Shown here: positions 36,575-45,502 of the stretch, in pieces
Position numbering within the stretch: the first letter of the stretch is position 1
Layout of the letters: each line of letters begins with the position of its first letter
Source: Chitinophaga pinensis
Lineage (GTDB): Bacteria; Bacteroidota; Bacteroidia; Chitinophagales; CAIOSU01
NCBI GenBank assembly: GCA_945901065.1
Contig: CAMDKI010000009.1
Location: forward strand, 78,815-142,814
Direction of reading: 5' to 3'
Length of the DNA stretch: 64,000 nt
Notes under the pieces: model-generated
Database searches by the model: none
Told to the model about the DNA's origin: nothing
What the model saw: only the letters and a program-made list of their open reading frames with translations
Position numbers and translations under genes: made by a program

Positions 36575-38758
36575 ATGAAAAAGACCGGATGGTTTTACAC
36601 CATTTTAATGGGGGCTATTGGCCTCCTTATATGGTTTATGCTATCCAACGGGCCGCAAACGGCGTCACCAATACAGCCAACAGCCCCCTCCAATACAAAC
36701 GTATATGAAGGCGTTTGGAACAACTTAGCTGATCAGTTTCACCATCCGTTAGCCATACTTTTACTACAAATCATCACCATAATATTGGCCGCCCGCGTGC
36801 TGGGTACCCTGTTCCGCAAAATTGGTCAGCCCGCCGTAATCGGCGAAATAGTAGCAGGCATTGCCCTAGGGCCATCATTGCTAGGTTGGGTATGGCCAGA
36901 GGCTATGGCCTTTTTGTTTCCAGCCAACTCGTTGGGCAACCTACAGTTTCTTAGCCAAATAGGGCTTTTGCTGTTTATGTTCGTCATCGGTATGGAGCTC
37001 GATACTAAATCCATCCGCAACAAGGCCCAAGAAGCCATAATTATTAGCCACGCCAGTATAGTAATACCTTTTGCGCTTGGTGTAGCCGTAAGCTACTGGC
37101 TATTCGACAACTTCGCCATGCCAGGTATATCCTTTGTCGCTTTTGCCCTGTTTATGGGCATAAGCATGAGTATTACGGCTTTTCCTGTACTGGCGCGCAT
37201 CGTGCAAGAGCGAGGGCTTACACGCACACCGTTGGGCAACCTAGCGCTTACCTGCGCCGCTGCCGACGATGTAACGGCTTGGTGCCTGCTGGCTGGCGTA
37301 ATAGCTTTGGTAAAAGCTGGCGGCATGGCCCCTGCAGTGGTTACCATAGGGCTATCGGTGGCTTTTATAGTATTCATGTTTTGGATAATTAAGCCTCTTT
37401 TGGCGCGTATAGCCAGTGGCCGCGAAAGCAAAGAAACCGTTAATAAACCGGTGGTTGCCATCATCTTCCTCACCCTGTTGGGCTCAGCGTACGTTTCAGA
37501 AATTGTGGGCATCCACGCCCTTTTCGGGGCTTTTTTGGCAGGCGTAATCATGCCCGATAGTTTTAGCTTTAAAAAGGTAATAACCGATAAGATAGAAGAT
37601 GTGGCCTTGGTATTGCTGTTGCCGCTGTTTTTTGTGTTTACCGGCCTGCGCACCGAAATAGGCATGCTGAACACCACTGGTCTTTGGATTACCTGCTTCG
37701 GCGTAACAGCCGTTGCGGTGGCGGGCAAATTGGGGGGTAGTGCGCTGGCCGCTCGCTTTTTGGGGCAAACCTGGCACAACTCCCTTAGTATTGGTGTGTT
37801 AATGAACACAAGGGGTTTAATGGAATTGGTGGTGCTCAACATTGGGTACGATTTGGGCATCCTAGGGCCGCAAATATTCACCATGATGGTGTTTATGGCA
37901 TTGTTTACCACCTTCATGACCGGCCCAGCTTTAAGCCTTGTTGATCGCTTTACCTTGGGCGAAGAACCCCTTACCGCTAAACCAACCGTGGGGCAAAACA
38001 TCATGATATCTTTCGGTAGGCCAGGTATGGGCGCAAAGCTTTTGTGGTTTGCCCATGCTTTGGCAGGAAAAACAGGCGCCCATGTTTCGGCGCTGCACGT
38101 ATCCCCTATTAGCGATATCTCGCCCGCCGATGCCCATATTTTTGAAAAAGAAAGTTTTACCGATATCCTCCAAGAATCGGCAAAGCTGCACTTGCCTGTG
38201 AGCACCTTATACCGAGCCAATGAAGATATTGACCAAGAAATAATGGAGCAACACCATCGCCTGCAGCCTTCGTTATTGCTCATGGGCGGGGCCGAAACCA
38301 TGTTCAGGGCACAGCCTATGGGACTTAAGATACGGAAAGTACTAGGCCAGGTAGATTGCGACGTGCTATTATTAAGCGATCATCACTTGGTTTCGCCTAA
38401 CCGCATAGTAATAGGCTACTACGACCACAACGATTTGCCCCTGTTGCGCTATGCGCACCTGCTGGCACAATCACTGGGCAGTGCGGTAACGGTGCTTTTG
38501 TTGGATACAGGACAACTAGATGCGGAGCGTGAAATAGCCAACCAAGGTTATAACTTTGCCAAAATAACTGGTCAAGGTTTGGATGCCAAGCTTTTAACCC
38601 GGTTCGAGTTGTTGCTGCTTACCGCGCCCCGTTGGCAGGAAATCTTCCATCAAGAAACCATAGAGATTGAGTCGCTGCCTTCTATATTGGTGCTACAAAA
38701 GGGCACTAAGGAGTTTCAATCGTCAGAAGTATTGAGCACCGCCAGCCAAGTGGCTTAG
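36575..38758 (+). CDS. CPA2-type cation:proton antiporter with C-terminal cytoplasmic domain
   Basis: 727 residues. After one N-terminal hydrophobic segment, about a dozen membrane helices span residues about 50-450 (VIGEIVAGIALGPSLLGWVW, LGNLQFLSQIGLLLFMFVIG, ISMSITAFPVLARIVQERGL, LTCAAADDVTAWCLLAGV). TCAAADDVTAW carries the Asp-Asp ion-binding pair expected of Na+(K+)/H+ exchangers of the KefB/NapA type. The remaining C-terminal 270 residues form soluble domains that look like tandem universal-stress folds (ALHVSPISDISPADAH and PSLLLMGGAETMFRAQ) rather than an RCK/TrkA domain. Likely role: pH and cation balance. It is monocistronic; three hairpins follow its stop codon. Confidence 0.9.
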   Translation: MKKTGWFYTILMGAIGLLIWFMLSNGPQTASPIQPTAPSNTNVYEGVWNNLADQFHHPLAILLLQIITIILAARVLGTLFRKIGQPAVIGEIVAGIALGPSLLGWVWPEAMAFLFPANSLGNLQFLSQIGLLLFMFVIGMELDTKSIRNKAQEAIIISHASIVIPFALGVAVSYWLFDNFAMPGISFVAFALFMGISMSITAFPVLARIVQERGLTRTPLGNLALTCAAADDVTAWCLLAGVIALVKAGGMAPAVVTIGLSVAFIVFMFWIIKPLLARIASGRESKETVNKPVVAIIFLTLLGSAYVSEIVGIHALFGAFLAGVIMPDSFSFKKVITDKIEDVALVLLLPLFFVFTGLRTEIGMLNTTGLWITCFGVTAVAVAGKLGGSALAARFLGQTWHNSLSIGVLMNTRGLMELVVLNIGYDLGILGPQIFTMMVFMALFTTFMTGPALSLVDRFTLGEEPLTAKPTVGQNIMISFGRPGMGAKLLWFAHALAGKTGAHVSALHVSPISDISPADAHIFEKESFTDILQESAKLHLPVSTLYRANEDIDQEIMEQHHRLQPSLLLMGGAETMFRAQPMGLKIRKVLGQVDCDVLLLSDHHLVSPNRIVIGYYDHNDLPLLRYAHLLAQSLGSAVTVLLLDTGQLDAEREIANQGYNFAKITGQGLDAKLLTRFELLLLTAPRWQEIFHQETIEIESLPSILVLQKGTKEFQSSEVLSTASQVA

Positions 38759-38802
38759 TGGGGGCGCTATAAAAGAAGTTGGTAGTACAATGGCCCCTGC
38801 GC

Positions 38803-38907
38803 TCTCGCCTCGGGCGAGACGAGACAAGCTACACCCGTTTCCGCTAAGGCGGAAAAGTAGACACAGCCTACCACTATCAGTTGCACGTAGGCCTGAAATA
38901 GCCTACG
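38803..38907. repeat. Three consecutive hairpins between the antiporter and aroE genes
   Basis: TCTCGCC/GGCGAGA with 3-nt loop (38803-38819), TTTCCGC/GCGGAAA with 4-nt loop (38838-38855) and CGTAGGC/GCCTACG with 8-nt loop (38886-38907). None is followed by a T tract, so they are not ordinary terminators. They sit between convergent genes. Confidence 0.75.
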
Positions 38908-38976
38908 AGCAGAATGGGAAAGCCTTACGGTGCAGCTAACGCCAAAAGAGCAAGAACGAAATTCGAAGCAGGTTGA

Positions 38977-39708
38977 TTAACCGTTCCAAATTTTCCAAGC
39001 GGCTTCGGCTTGAAGCTCCAGCATTTCTTGTCCGTTTTTAACAATAGCACCCTGAGCTTTGCCCTTTCGGAGAAACAGCGTTTCGGCGGGGTTGTACACC
39101 AAATCGAAAAGCAAATGCTTACTGGTGAGGTTCTGATAAGGTATTTCGGGTGCAGCTTCCACATTAGGATACATACCCAATGGGGTAGTATTTACAATAA
39201 TGGTATACGCTTGTATCGTTTTTGCATTTATAGCCACATACCCTATTTCCGCATCCTTTGGCTCTCTTGATACCTGCTGCACCTCAATGCCCATTTGGGT
39301 TAAAGCAAACACCACTGCCTTGGATGAACCACCAGTACCTAGCACTAATGCTTTGGTATGCTGGGGCTGAAGCAAGGGCCTTATCGAATCGCGGAAGCCA
39401 ATGTAATCGGTATTGTAGCCTTTGGTTTTGCCCTTGGTAAACTTTACAGTATTCACGGCCCTTATCATCAAAGCCGAGAAATCAATATCATCCAAAAAAG
39501 GAATAATGGATAGTTTGTAGGGTATAGTTACGTTCAGGCCCTTGAGGTTGGGGTGCGCTTGAAGCAACTGCGGAAACGCTTGGATATTTTCTATCTCAAA
39601 ATTATCATAAACGGCATTGGCAATGCCCTCCAGCTCAAACTTGCGGGTAAAATACCCTTTCGAAAACGAATGCCCCAAAGGGTAACCAATCAACCCAAAC
39701 TGCCTCAT
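38977..39708 (-). CDS. aroE: Shikimate dehydrogenase
   Basis: 243 residues. MRQFGLIGYPLGHSFSKGYF carries the shikimate-binding serine motif (SFS), NVTIPYK the catalytic Lys, NTDYIGF the catalytic Asp region, and LVLGTGGSSKAVVFAL the NADP-binding loop. C-terminal NGQEMLELQAEAAWKIW is the usual end of AroE. It reduces 3-dehydroshikimate to shikimate with NADPH in aromatic amino-acid synthesis. It is on its own, convergent with the antiporter and divergent from the DedA gene. Confidence 0.95.
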   Translation of the reverse strand: MRQFGLIGYPLGHSFSKGYFTRKFELEGIANAVYDNFEIENIQAFPQLLQAHPNLKGLNVTIPYKLSIIPFLDDIDFSALMIRAVNTVKFTKGKTKGYNTDYIGFRDSIRPLLQPQHTKALVLGTGGSSKAVVFALTQMGIEVQQVSREPKDAEIGYVAINAKTIQAYTIIVNTTPLGMYPNVEAAPEIPYQNLTSKHLLFDLVYNPAETLFLRKGKAQGAIVKNGQEMLELQAEAAWKIWNG

Positions 39709-39882
39709 GCTCTCACTACTCTTGGGGGTTACTCAATATATTTTGACACACAACAATAACCAAAGTATGTTCCATAAAAAAGAACCAGTAAATAACCAAT
39801 AGTAAGCTAAAGCTACTGTTTTCGGCTGGAATGAGCAACAATGGTATTTACCTTGCTTTTACATTAATTATCATTGGCGCTA

Positions 39883-39890
39883 TAAGTTTG
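39883..39890 (+). promoter_or_regulatory. -7 promoter element of the DedA gene
   Basis: TAAGTTTG, an exact TAnnTTTG match, 26 bp before the ATG at 39917. A second exact match (TAGTTTTG at 39904-39911) is too close to the start codon to give a leader. Confidence 0.5.
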
Positions 39891-39916
39891 CAACTATTCG
39901 TGTTAGTTTTGTCGGC

Positions 39917-40570
39917 ATGGAATCGATAAAAGAAATTTTAGACTTCTTCCTTCATTTAGATGTACATCTCAATGATTGGGTGGCGGCATATGGCACACTT
40001 ACTTATGTCATCCTGTTCCTGATCATTTTCATTGAAACAGGGCTTGTGGTTATGCCATTTTTGCCTGGCGATTCATTACTATTTGCGTGTGGGGCATTAG
40101 CGGCTATTGATGGAAGCCCTTTGAATTTGTTTCTATTGTTCATTGTAATGCTAATAGCCGCTGTTTTGGGCGATGCAGTTAACTATTCCATCGGCAATTA
40201 TTTAGGCCCTAAGGTTTTTAAGCTCGACTATCGTTTTCTTAAGAAAGAGTACTTACTCAAAACAGAGGCCTTTTACGAAAAGTATGGCGGCAAAACCATT
40301 ATTATTGCGCGCTTTATGCCTATTATTCGCACGTTTGCCCCATTTGTGGCTGGTGTAGGATCTATGAAATATGGCCGTTTCTTTTCTTATAATGTTATTG
40401 GGGCATTTTTATGGGTTGCAGGTTTTTTAATAATTGGCTATTTGTTTGGCAACCTCCCAGCAGTTAAGAAAAACTTTACGCTGGTGGTATTCGGCATCAT
40501 TTTTTTATCAGTGCTTCCACCCTTTCTCGAGTATTTCAGGAGCAGATACCTTAAGCCAAAAGCACAGTAA
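39917..40570 (+). CDS. DedA family membrane protein
   Basis: 217 residues, multi-spanning. FIETGLVVMPFLPGDSLLF, then GDAVNYSIGNYLGPKVF and IIIARFMPIIRTFAPFVAGV are the DedA/SNARE-associated motifs with the conserved Arg residues (ARFMPIIRTFAPF) and re-entrant hairpin Glu/Asp. DedA proteins transport polyprenyl-phosphate or other phospholipids; UptA-type members recycle undecaprenyl phosphate. The very end overlaps by 20 bp a fragment of a DUF368 gene on the other strand, another family reported to move the same lipid carrier. Confidence 0.92.
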   Translation: MESIKEILDFFLHLDVHLNDWVAAYGTLTYVILFLIIFIETGLVVMPFLPGDSLLFACGALAAIDGSPLNLFLLFIVMLIAAVLGDAVNYSIGNYLGPKVFKLDYRFLKKEYLLKTEAFYEKYGGKTIIIARFMPIIRTFAPFVAGVGSMKYGRFFSYNVIGAFLWVAGFLIIGYLFGNLPAVKKNFTLVVFGIIFLSVLPPFLEYFRSRYLKPKAQ

Positions 40571-40664
40571 TAAAGGCAATGGTTCCGCCCGAAACAACTG
40601 GCACCACATCGGCAGCGCCAATAGCCAACCCTTGTAATATGTACCCTATGTATTTTTCCGTTGG
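40551..40664 (-). pseudogene. Truncated DUF368 (polyprenyl-phosphate transporter) N-terminal remnant
   Basis: On the minus strand the frame TEKYIGYILQGLAIGAADVV followed by PVVSGGTIAFITVLLA and a stop is the unmistakable N-terminal block of DUF368 proteins (consensus KGLAMGAADVVPGVSGGTIAF), with Val for the usual Gly in VVPVVSG. Only about 37 codons remain where the family has about 250-300; the rest of the domain is absent and the frame ends inside the DedA 3' end. The upstream part (to 40745) does not look like DUF368. It is therefore a remnant. A full homologue elsewhere in the genome is expected, since this carrier must be recycled. Confidence 0.8.
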
Positions 40665-40751
40665 TGGCAATTGAGTTTGGTGCCAAACATAGGGATTTAT
40701 CAATCCACAGCAGACGATGGTTCGTGGTGCATGGTTAAAAGGCATTAAAGT

Positions 40752-40778
40752 AAAAAAGGCACCCTTCCGAGTGCCTTT
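40752..40778 (-). terminator. Intrinsic terminator of the large TPR gene
   Basis: Minus-strand stem AAAGGCAC/GTGCCTTT (40755-40762 with 40771-40778), 8-nt loop, followed on the minus strand by a T run (plus-strand A run 40752-40757). It lies 36 bp after the TPR stop codon. Confidence 0.8.
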
Positions 40779-40813
40779 CCTTATTTCTTATATCTTTCGC
40801 TAGTTACTAACAA

Positions 40814-42226
40814 CTATTTACGGTATTGCTCAATCAGCGCAGCTACGGTATCGTCGTGCTCCATGTATGGGGTAATTTCCCACATCAAATCGTGGCTATC
40901 AAAATCTTGCAGCAAGGCACGCTCTAGGTTAACCAAAGCTTCGTTACGGTTACCAATTTGATAGTAAAAGGCCGATTTCATGTAAAAGAAATTGGCATTG
41001 GTCTCGAAAAGCAGGATTGCTTTTTCCAATACATTCAAGGCCTCGCGGTATTCAACAGCTTCAAAATAAGCTCTAGAGAGCATTTCCCAGTTTTCTTCGC
41101 AATCACCTTCCATCTCCACTGCGCGACGAAAATACTCGATGCTCTTATCAAACTGGTCCATGTTGAAATACACAAAACCCAAAGCCACTACATAATCAGC
41201 ACTGCTCTTGTCTAAGCGGTGAGCACGCTCATAGGCGGTAATAGCCGAGTCGAAACGCTCTTCCTCTTCGTAGCAGTAGCCAATTTTGTGAAAAGCATCC
41301 GCAAAGTAAGGGTCAAGGTTGGTAGCTTTACGATAATAGTAGCGAGCGCGGTTGTAGTTTTTCAACTGCTCAAAACACTCGCCAAGGCTGTAGTAAAGTT
41401 CTTTATATGGCTTGCCGATAATTGAAGCACGCAACAAATACTCCGCAGCTTTTTCGTACTCGCCCATGCGGTAAAGCACCTCGCCACAATCCTTGTGCGC
41501 GTATTCGTAATCTTCGTTAATGGCAATTACAAACTCAAACGCTTCAACGGCCTTTTCATACAAGTCCAAGCCTGAATAGGCATGAGCCAAGTTAAACCAA
41601 GCTAGGTAAGAATATGGGTGCTCGTCGATAAACCGCTTGTGGAAGGTAATACTCTGCTCAAACTTTTCGGTAAACTCCACACAAAACCACAGGCGGTTGA
41701 GGGCTTCTTCGTTTTCTGGGTCAAGCTCTAAGGCACGCACTAGGCAATCAAATACCTCGTCGTACTTTTCCCACTCTTCGTATACATCTGCTAGCTCAAG
41801 GTACAGGTCTGCTTTTTCGTCTTCGTCGGCAATGCCCATAGCCACTTGAATGGTCTGCAGTGCTTTATTGTATTTACCTTGCCAAGTGAAAATATCGCAA
41901 CGCAATAAGTAAAGCGAAATGTCGCTACCATCCAAAGCTTCGGCCTTTTCAAGCAGGTCCATGGCCTCGTCCAAACGTTTTTGTTCAAACAACAGGTGCG
42001 CCTTTTTAATCAAGAAGCTAGCCACAAACGGATGCTGTTCCAGAGCGCGGTTTACCACGTCTAGGGCACGTTTCATGTCTAGTTTCTCTTCGTAATATTC
42101 GATAATTTGGTCAAACGATCCTTCCTCAAAGAAGTAGTTGGATTCGTCTTGCACCATCCGCTCGAAGGTCTCGATTAGCTCAGTGACATCCTCTCTCTCG
42201 TAATCCTCAAAATTCCTTTCGTACAT
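40814..42226 (-). CDS. Large cytoplasmic TPR protein
   Basis: 470 residues from ATG 42226 (MYERNFEDYERED); a TTG start two codons upstream is not needed. No signal peptide. Acidic, with about ten TPR motifs across the whole length, for example SFLIKKAHLLFEQKRLDEAM, ELYYSLGECFEQLKNYNRAR and YVVALGFVYFNMDQFDKSIE. Proteins like this are conserved in Bacteroidota as single-copy scaffolds of unknown role. An exact TACCTTTG element lies upstream and a terminator downstream, so it is monocistronic. Confidence 0.85.
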   Translation of the reverse strand: MYERNFEDYEREDVTELIETFERMVQDESNYFFEEGSFDQIIEYYEEKLDMKRALDVVNRALEQHPFVASFLIKKAHLLFEQKRLDEAMDLLEKAEALDGSDISLYLLRCDIFTWQGKYNKALQTIQVAMGIADEDEKADLYLELADVYEEWEKYDEVFDCLVRALELDPENEEALNRLWFCVEFTEKFEQSITFHKRFIDEHPYSYLAWFNLAHAYSGLDLYEKAVEAFEFVIAINEDYEYAHKDCGEVLYRMGEYEKAAEYLLRASIIGKPYKELYYSLGECFEQLKNYNRARYYYRKATNLDPYFADAFHKIGYCYEEEERFDSAITAYERAHRLDKSSADYVVALGFVYFNMDQFDKSIEYFRRAVEMEGDCEENWEMLSRAYFEAVEYREALNVLEKAILLFETNANFFYMKSAFYYQIGNRNEALVNLERALLQDFDSHDLMWEITPYMEHDDTVAALIEQYRK

Positions 42227-42248
42227 AAGCAACGTTTTAGAGGTTAAG

Positions 42249-42256
42249 CAAAGGTA
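42249..42256 (-). promoter_or_regulatory. -7 promoter element of the large TPR gene
   Basis: On the minus strand TACCTTTG, an exact TAnnTTTG match, with a TTG about 20 bp further upstream as -33 candidate. It leaves a leader of about 16 nt before ATG 42226. Confidence 0.6.
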
Positions 42257-42445
42257 CTCCTGTTAATTTCAATTAGCAATTTTTTTTAAGTAGCCAGTAG
42301 GTAGTAACGCTTAAACAAAAACACTTAATGCATTTACCACCACCCTATCACCACTCCACCGTTCATTGCTGCTTACTGCCAGTTATTAATTACAATAACT
42401 AGTTTACTAACTTAGCTCCCTGCTAACTCAACTATTATCGGCAAT

Positions 42446-45400
42446 ATGGTCAATTTGCACACTCAAGTCAAGTTTTTCTCCACGTTGGCAACCATCCTTT
42501 GTTGCGTTTCGTTCAGTTTTGGTCAAACCAATACCTATTGGCAGCAGGAAGTTGACTACAATATAGAAGTCACACTTGACGATAACAAGCATGAGCTGCA
42601 AGGAGTTATCAATATCAGTTATGTGAATAACTCCCCAGATACGCTCCAGTACTTGTATTTTCACCTTTGGCCTAACGCTTATAAAAATATCAACACTGCG
42701 TTCGCAAAACAACAGGTAGAAAATGGAGAAATTGACTTTCGCTTCTCCAATCGTGCCGACCAAGGCTATATCGATGGGCTCGATTTTTTGGTAAACAACC
42801 TGCCTGCACAGTTTATACCCGATAGCACGCACATTGACTATGGCGTATTGAAACTGAACAACCCGCTATACCCAGGTGTCAAGCTAACCATCAAAACCCC
42901 TTTCCGTGTAAAAATACCAGAATCGTATAGCCGATTGGGGCATGTGGAACAAAGCTACCAGATTACCCAATGGTACCCAAAGCCAGCGGTATATGACAAA
43001 ACTGGGTGGCACCCGATGCCATACATGGACCAAGGAGAATTTTACAGCGAGTTTGGTACCTTCAATGTAAAAATAACCCTACCCGCAAACTATGTAGTGG
43101 GTGCCTCGGGCGATTTAAAGAGCACAAGCGAATCACTCTGGCTCGATTCATTGGCCAATGGCAGTACCAAAGCTTGGCAGGAGCAATCGTTCCCCGAATC
43201 ATCGAAACAAACCAAAACACTCCATTACGAGCTAAAAAACGCCCACGACTTTGCTTGGTTTGCCGATAAGCGATTTAAAGTAAAAAAAGACCAAGCCTTG
43301 CTGGCTAACGGCGATACGGTTGTATGTTGGTCCATGTATACCAGCGATACTAAAAAAGGTGTTTGGAATGATGGTGCTAAGTATGTGGCCAATGCCATTG
43401 AGCACTACAGCAAATACTTGGGCTACTACCCTTACAAAGTAGCCACTGCAGTTGAAGGTGCCTTGAGCGCTGGTGGCGGCATGGAGTACCCAACCATAAC
43501 TATTGTAGGCTCGGCCACCAACAAAAAACAATTGGAAACCATTACGGTGCACGAGGTGGGTCACTTTTGGCTTTATGGCATATTGGGCACCAACGAGCGC
43601 CGCTACCCGTGGATGGATGAGGGCATCAACTCGTTTTACGAAAACCTATACTTTGAGGAACGTTACCCCAACCAAACCCTGTTAAATATGCCAGGAGCCG
43701 ACAAAGTATTGGATCTGGGCTGGGCCAAGCGCGCATACCAAAGCCAGCTTTTGTATTTATACTCGGCCACCAGAAACGAAGACCAAGCGCTGGGCCTAAC
43801 TAGCGAAGATTATACAGCCCTCAATTACGGGGCTATAGTATATGGCAAAGGCGCCGTGGCTATGAAATACCTGCGCGGCTATTTGGGCGACAGTATTTAT
43901 GATGCGGCCATGCACCGCTACTTTGACGAGTGGAAATTTAAACACCCACAACCAGAAGACTTGCAACAAGTGTTGGAAACCAGCACGGGTAAAAATTTGG
44001 GTTGGTTTTTTGACGAGGTAATCAATACCGATAAACGCTTGGATTACGCCATTACTAAGGCCCGTAAGCATCCCGATTATAGCCAGTATTACGAAATACA
44101 AGTAACCAACAAAGGCGGCATAAATGCCCCCTACTCTATTGCTGCCTTAAATGCTGATGGGAAGGTAGTAAAAACCATTTGGTATAATGGCGCGGCTAAA
44201 GATACCACAGTGCTTTTCCCTGTGGGTGAGTATTTGAACTTCCGGATTGATGCCCATATGGATATGCCGGAATATAACCGCTCAAACGATACTTACCGCG
44301 CTCGCGGGCTGATGCATAAGGTGGAGCCCGTGCGGTTCCAGTTTTTGGGCTCATTGGATAATCCATACAAAAGCCAACTGTTTATTGCGCCAGCCATTGC
44401 CTGGAACAACTACGATAAAACTATGGTGGGCATAGCGCTATACAACCACCTATTGCCCAATAAAAAACTGGAGTACGAACTAGTACCCATGATTGGCACC
44501 GCCTCAGTGCAATTTACGGGCACAGGTAGGATAGCCTATAACTGGCTACCTAAGGATAATAAAATAAAGCGTGTAACGCTCTCGATAGCTGGACAGCGTT
44601 TTTCACATCTATTAGAACCCGAAGTGCTCACCTGGAGCCGTTTGGTGCCTACTTTGCATGTCGACTTTAAGCCAAAGACACCCCGCAACGTAAACAGTTT
44701 TGCCCTCCATATGCGCAGCGTTAACATCTGGCAAGACTATTACTACAACAAAGAGGTGGTAAAAAGCCGCTATTATGTAAACGAAGCAGTAGTGGAGTAT
44801 AACCACCGCAGCACCCTCAATCCGTTTGGCGCCGAAGTAGGTATTAGGCAAGCCAACACTTTTGCAGTGGCCTTTGCCGAAGCCAAATTCAAAATCCATT
44901 ATTTGAAGGGCAAGGAGAGCATCAATATTCGCTTTTTTGCGGGCGGTTTCTTGTTCGATAACAAGAGCGGCAGCAACATAAACCCACCTAACCCCGTATT
45001 GCAACTAAGCGGCAGCGGCGGCAATGGCAGCGATAAGCTCACCATGTTCCAGCGCGACTATATGTTCGACCACTACTACCTAGACCGTAACGGCCTTGAC
45101 CCAGTGTTTGCACAGCAAATTGTTACCAAAGACGGTGGCTTCCGCTCTCGAACCATTGTGGGCGATACCAAACAGTTCCTGACCAGTTTAACAGTGGATG
45201 TTACCGCCCCCAGCAAAATACCCGTGAAACTTTTTGCGGGCATGGCGGGTTTCATTGACGGAAGCAACGAATTTAACTTTGCCGCCGAATTGGGCTTGGC
45301 TGTAGTGGTTATCCCTGATTTGTTTGAGATAAATTTCCCGTTACTTACAACTGACAACATTAAGCAAAATCAAGAAACTGGCTTAGGATTGAGTAAGTTT

Positions 45401-45478
45401 TACCAAAAAATTACGTTTACTTTGAACATCCGGCAAATGGACCCTTTGGCCTTGATTCGGAACATGAAATTGCTTTAA
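42446..45478 (+). CDS. M1 family zinc metallopeptidase with beta-rich C-terminal extension
   Basis: 1010 residues with signal peptide (about 1-26, FSFG-QTN). An N-terminal beta saddle (about 30-270) precedes the gluzincin core: GGGMEYPT (344-350, the GAMEN-like exopeptidase site), HEVGH (369-373) and Glu392 as third zinc ligand in DEGINSFYE. M1 enzymes remove N-terminal amino acids from peptides. Past about residue 620 the sequence is strand-rich with alternating aromatic residues (IAPAIAWNNYDKTMVGIALY, FFAGGFLFDNKSG, GLGLSKFYQKITFTLNI), which could be an outer-membrane beta-barrel anchor. The ALDH gene starts 24 bp downstream, probably on one transcript. Confidence 0.88.
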   Translation: MVNLHTQVKFFSTLATILCCVSFSFGQTNTYWQQEVDYNIEVTLDDNKHELQGVINISYVNNSPDTLQYLYFHLWPNAYKNINTAFAKQQVENGEIDFRFSNRADQGYIDGLDFLVNNLPAQFIPDSTHIDYGVLKLNNPLYPGVKLTIKTPFRVKIPESYSRLGHVEQSYQITQWYPKPAVYDKTGWHPMPYMDQGEFYSEFGTFNVKITLPANYVVGASGDLKSTSESLWLDSLANGSTKAWQEQSFPESSKQTKTLHYELKNAHDFAWFADKRFKVKKDQALLANGDTVVCWSMYTSDTKKGVWNDGAKYVANAIEHYSKYLGYYPYKVATAVEGALSAGGGMEYPTITIVGSATNKKQLETITVHEVGHFWLYGILGTNERRYPWMDEGINSFYENLYFEERYPNQTLLNMPGADKVLDLGWAKRAYQSQLLYLYSATRNEDQALGLTSEDYTALNYGAIVYGKGAVAMKYLRGYLGDSIYDAAMHRYFDEWKFKHPQPEDLQQVLETSTGKNLGWFFDEVINTDKRLDYAITKARKHPDYSQYYEIQVTNKGGINAPYSIAALNADGKVVKTIWYNGAAKDTTVLFPVGEYLNFRIDAHMDMPEYNRSNDTYRARGLMHKVEPVRFQFLGSLDNPYKSQLFIAPAIAWNNYDKTMVGIALYNHLLPNKKLEYELVPMIGTASVQFTGTGRIAYNWLPKDNKIKRVTLSIAGQRFSHLLEPEVLTWSRLVPTLHVDFKPKTPRNVNSFALHMRSVNIWQDYYYNKEVVKSRYYVNEAVVEYNHRSTLNPFGAEVGIRQANTFAVAFAEAKFKIHYLKGKESINIRFFAGGFLFDNKSGSNINPPNPVLQLSGSGGNGSDKLTMFQRDYMFDHYYLDRNGLDPVFAQQIVTKDGGFRSRTIVGDTKQFLTSLTVDVTAPSKIPVKLFAGMAGFIDGSNEFNFAAELGLAVVVIPDLFEINFPLLTTDNIKQNQETGLGLSKFYQKITFTLNIRQMDPLALIRNMKLL

Positions 45479-45502
45479 TACCCAACAAAAGATATCCAAT
45501 AC

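Noticed and set aside
37093..38301. 402-codon open frame opposite the antiporter gene
   Set aside because: Antisense shadow of a clear antiporter; composition is low-complexity mirror of membrane helices and no family pattern is visible.
40666..40745. Upstream part of the DUF368 remnant frame as protein
   Set aside because: Does not resemble the start of DUF368 proteins; treated as spacer.
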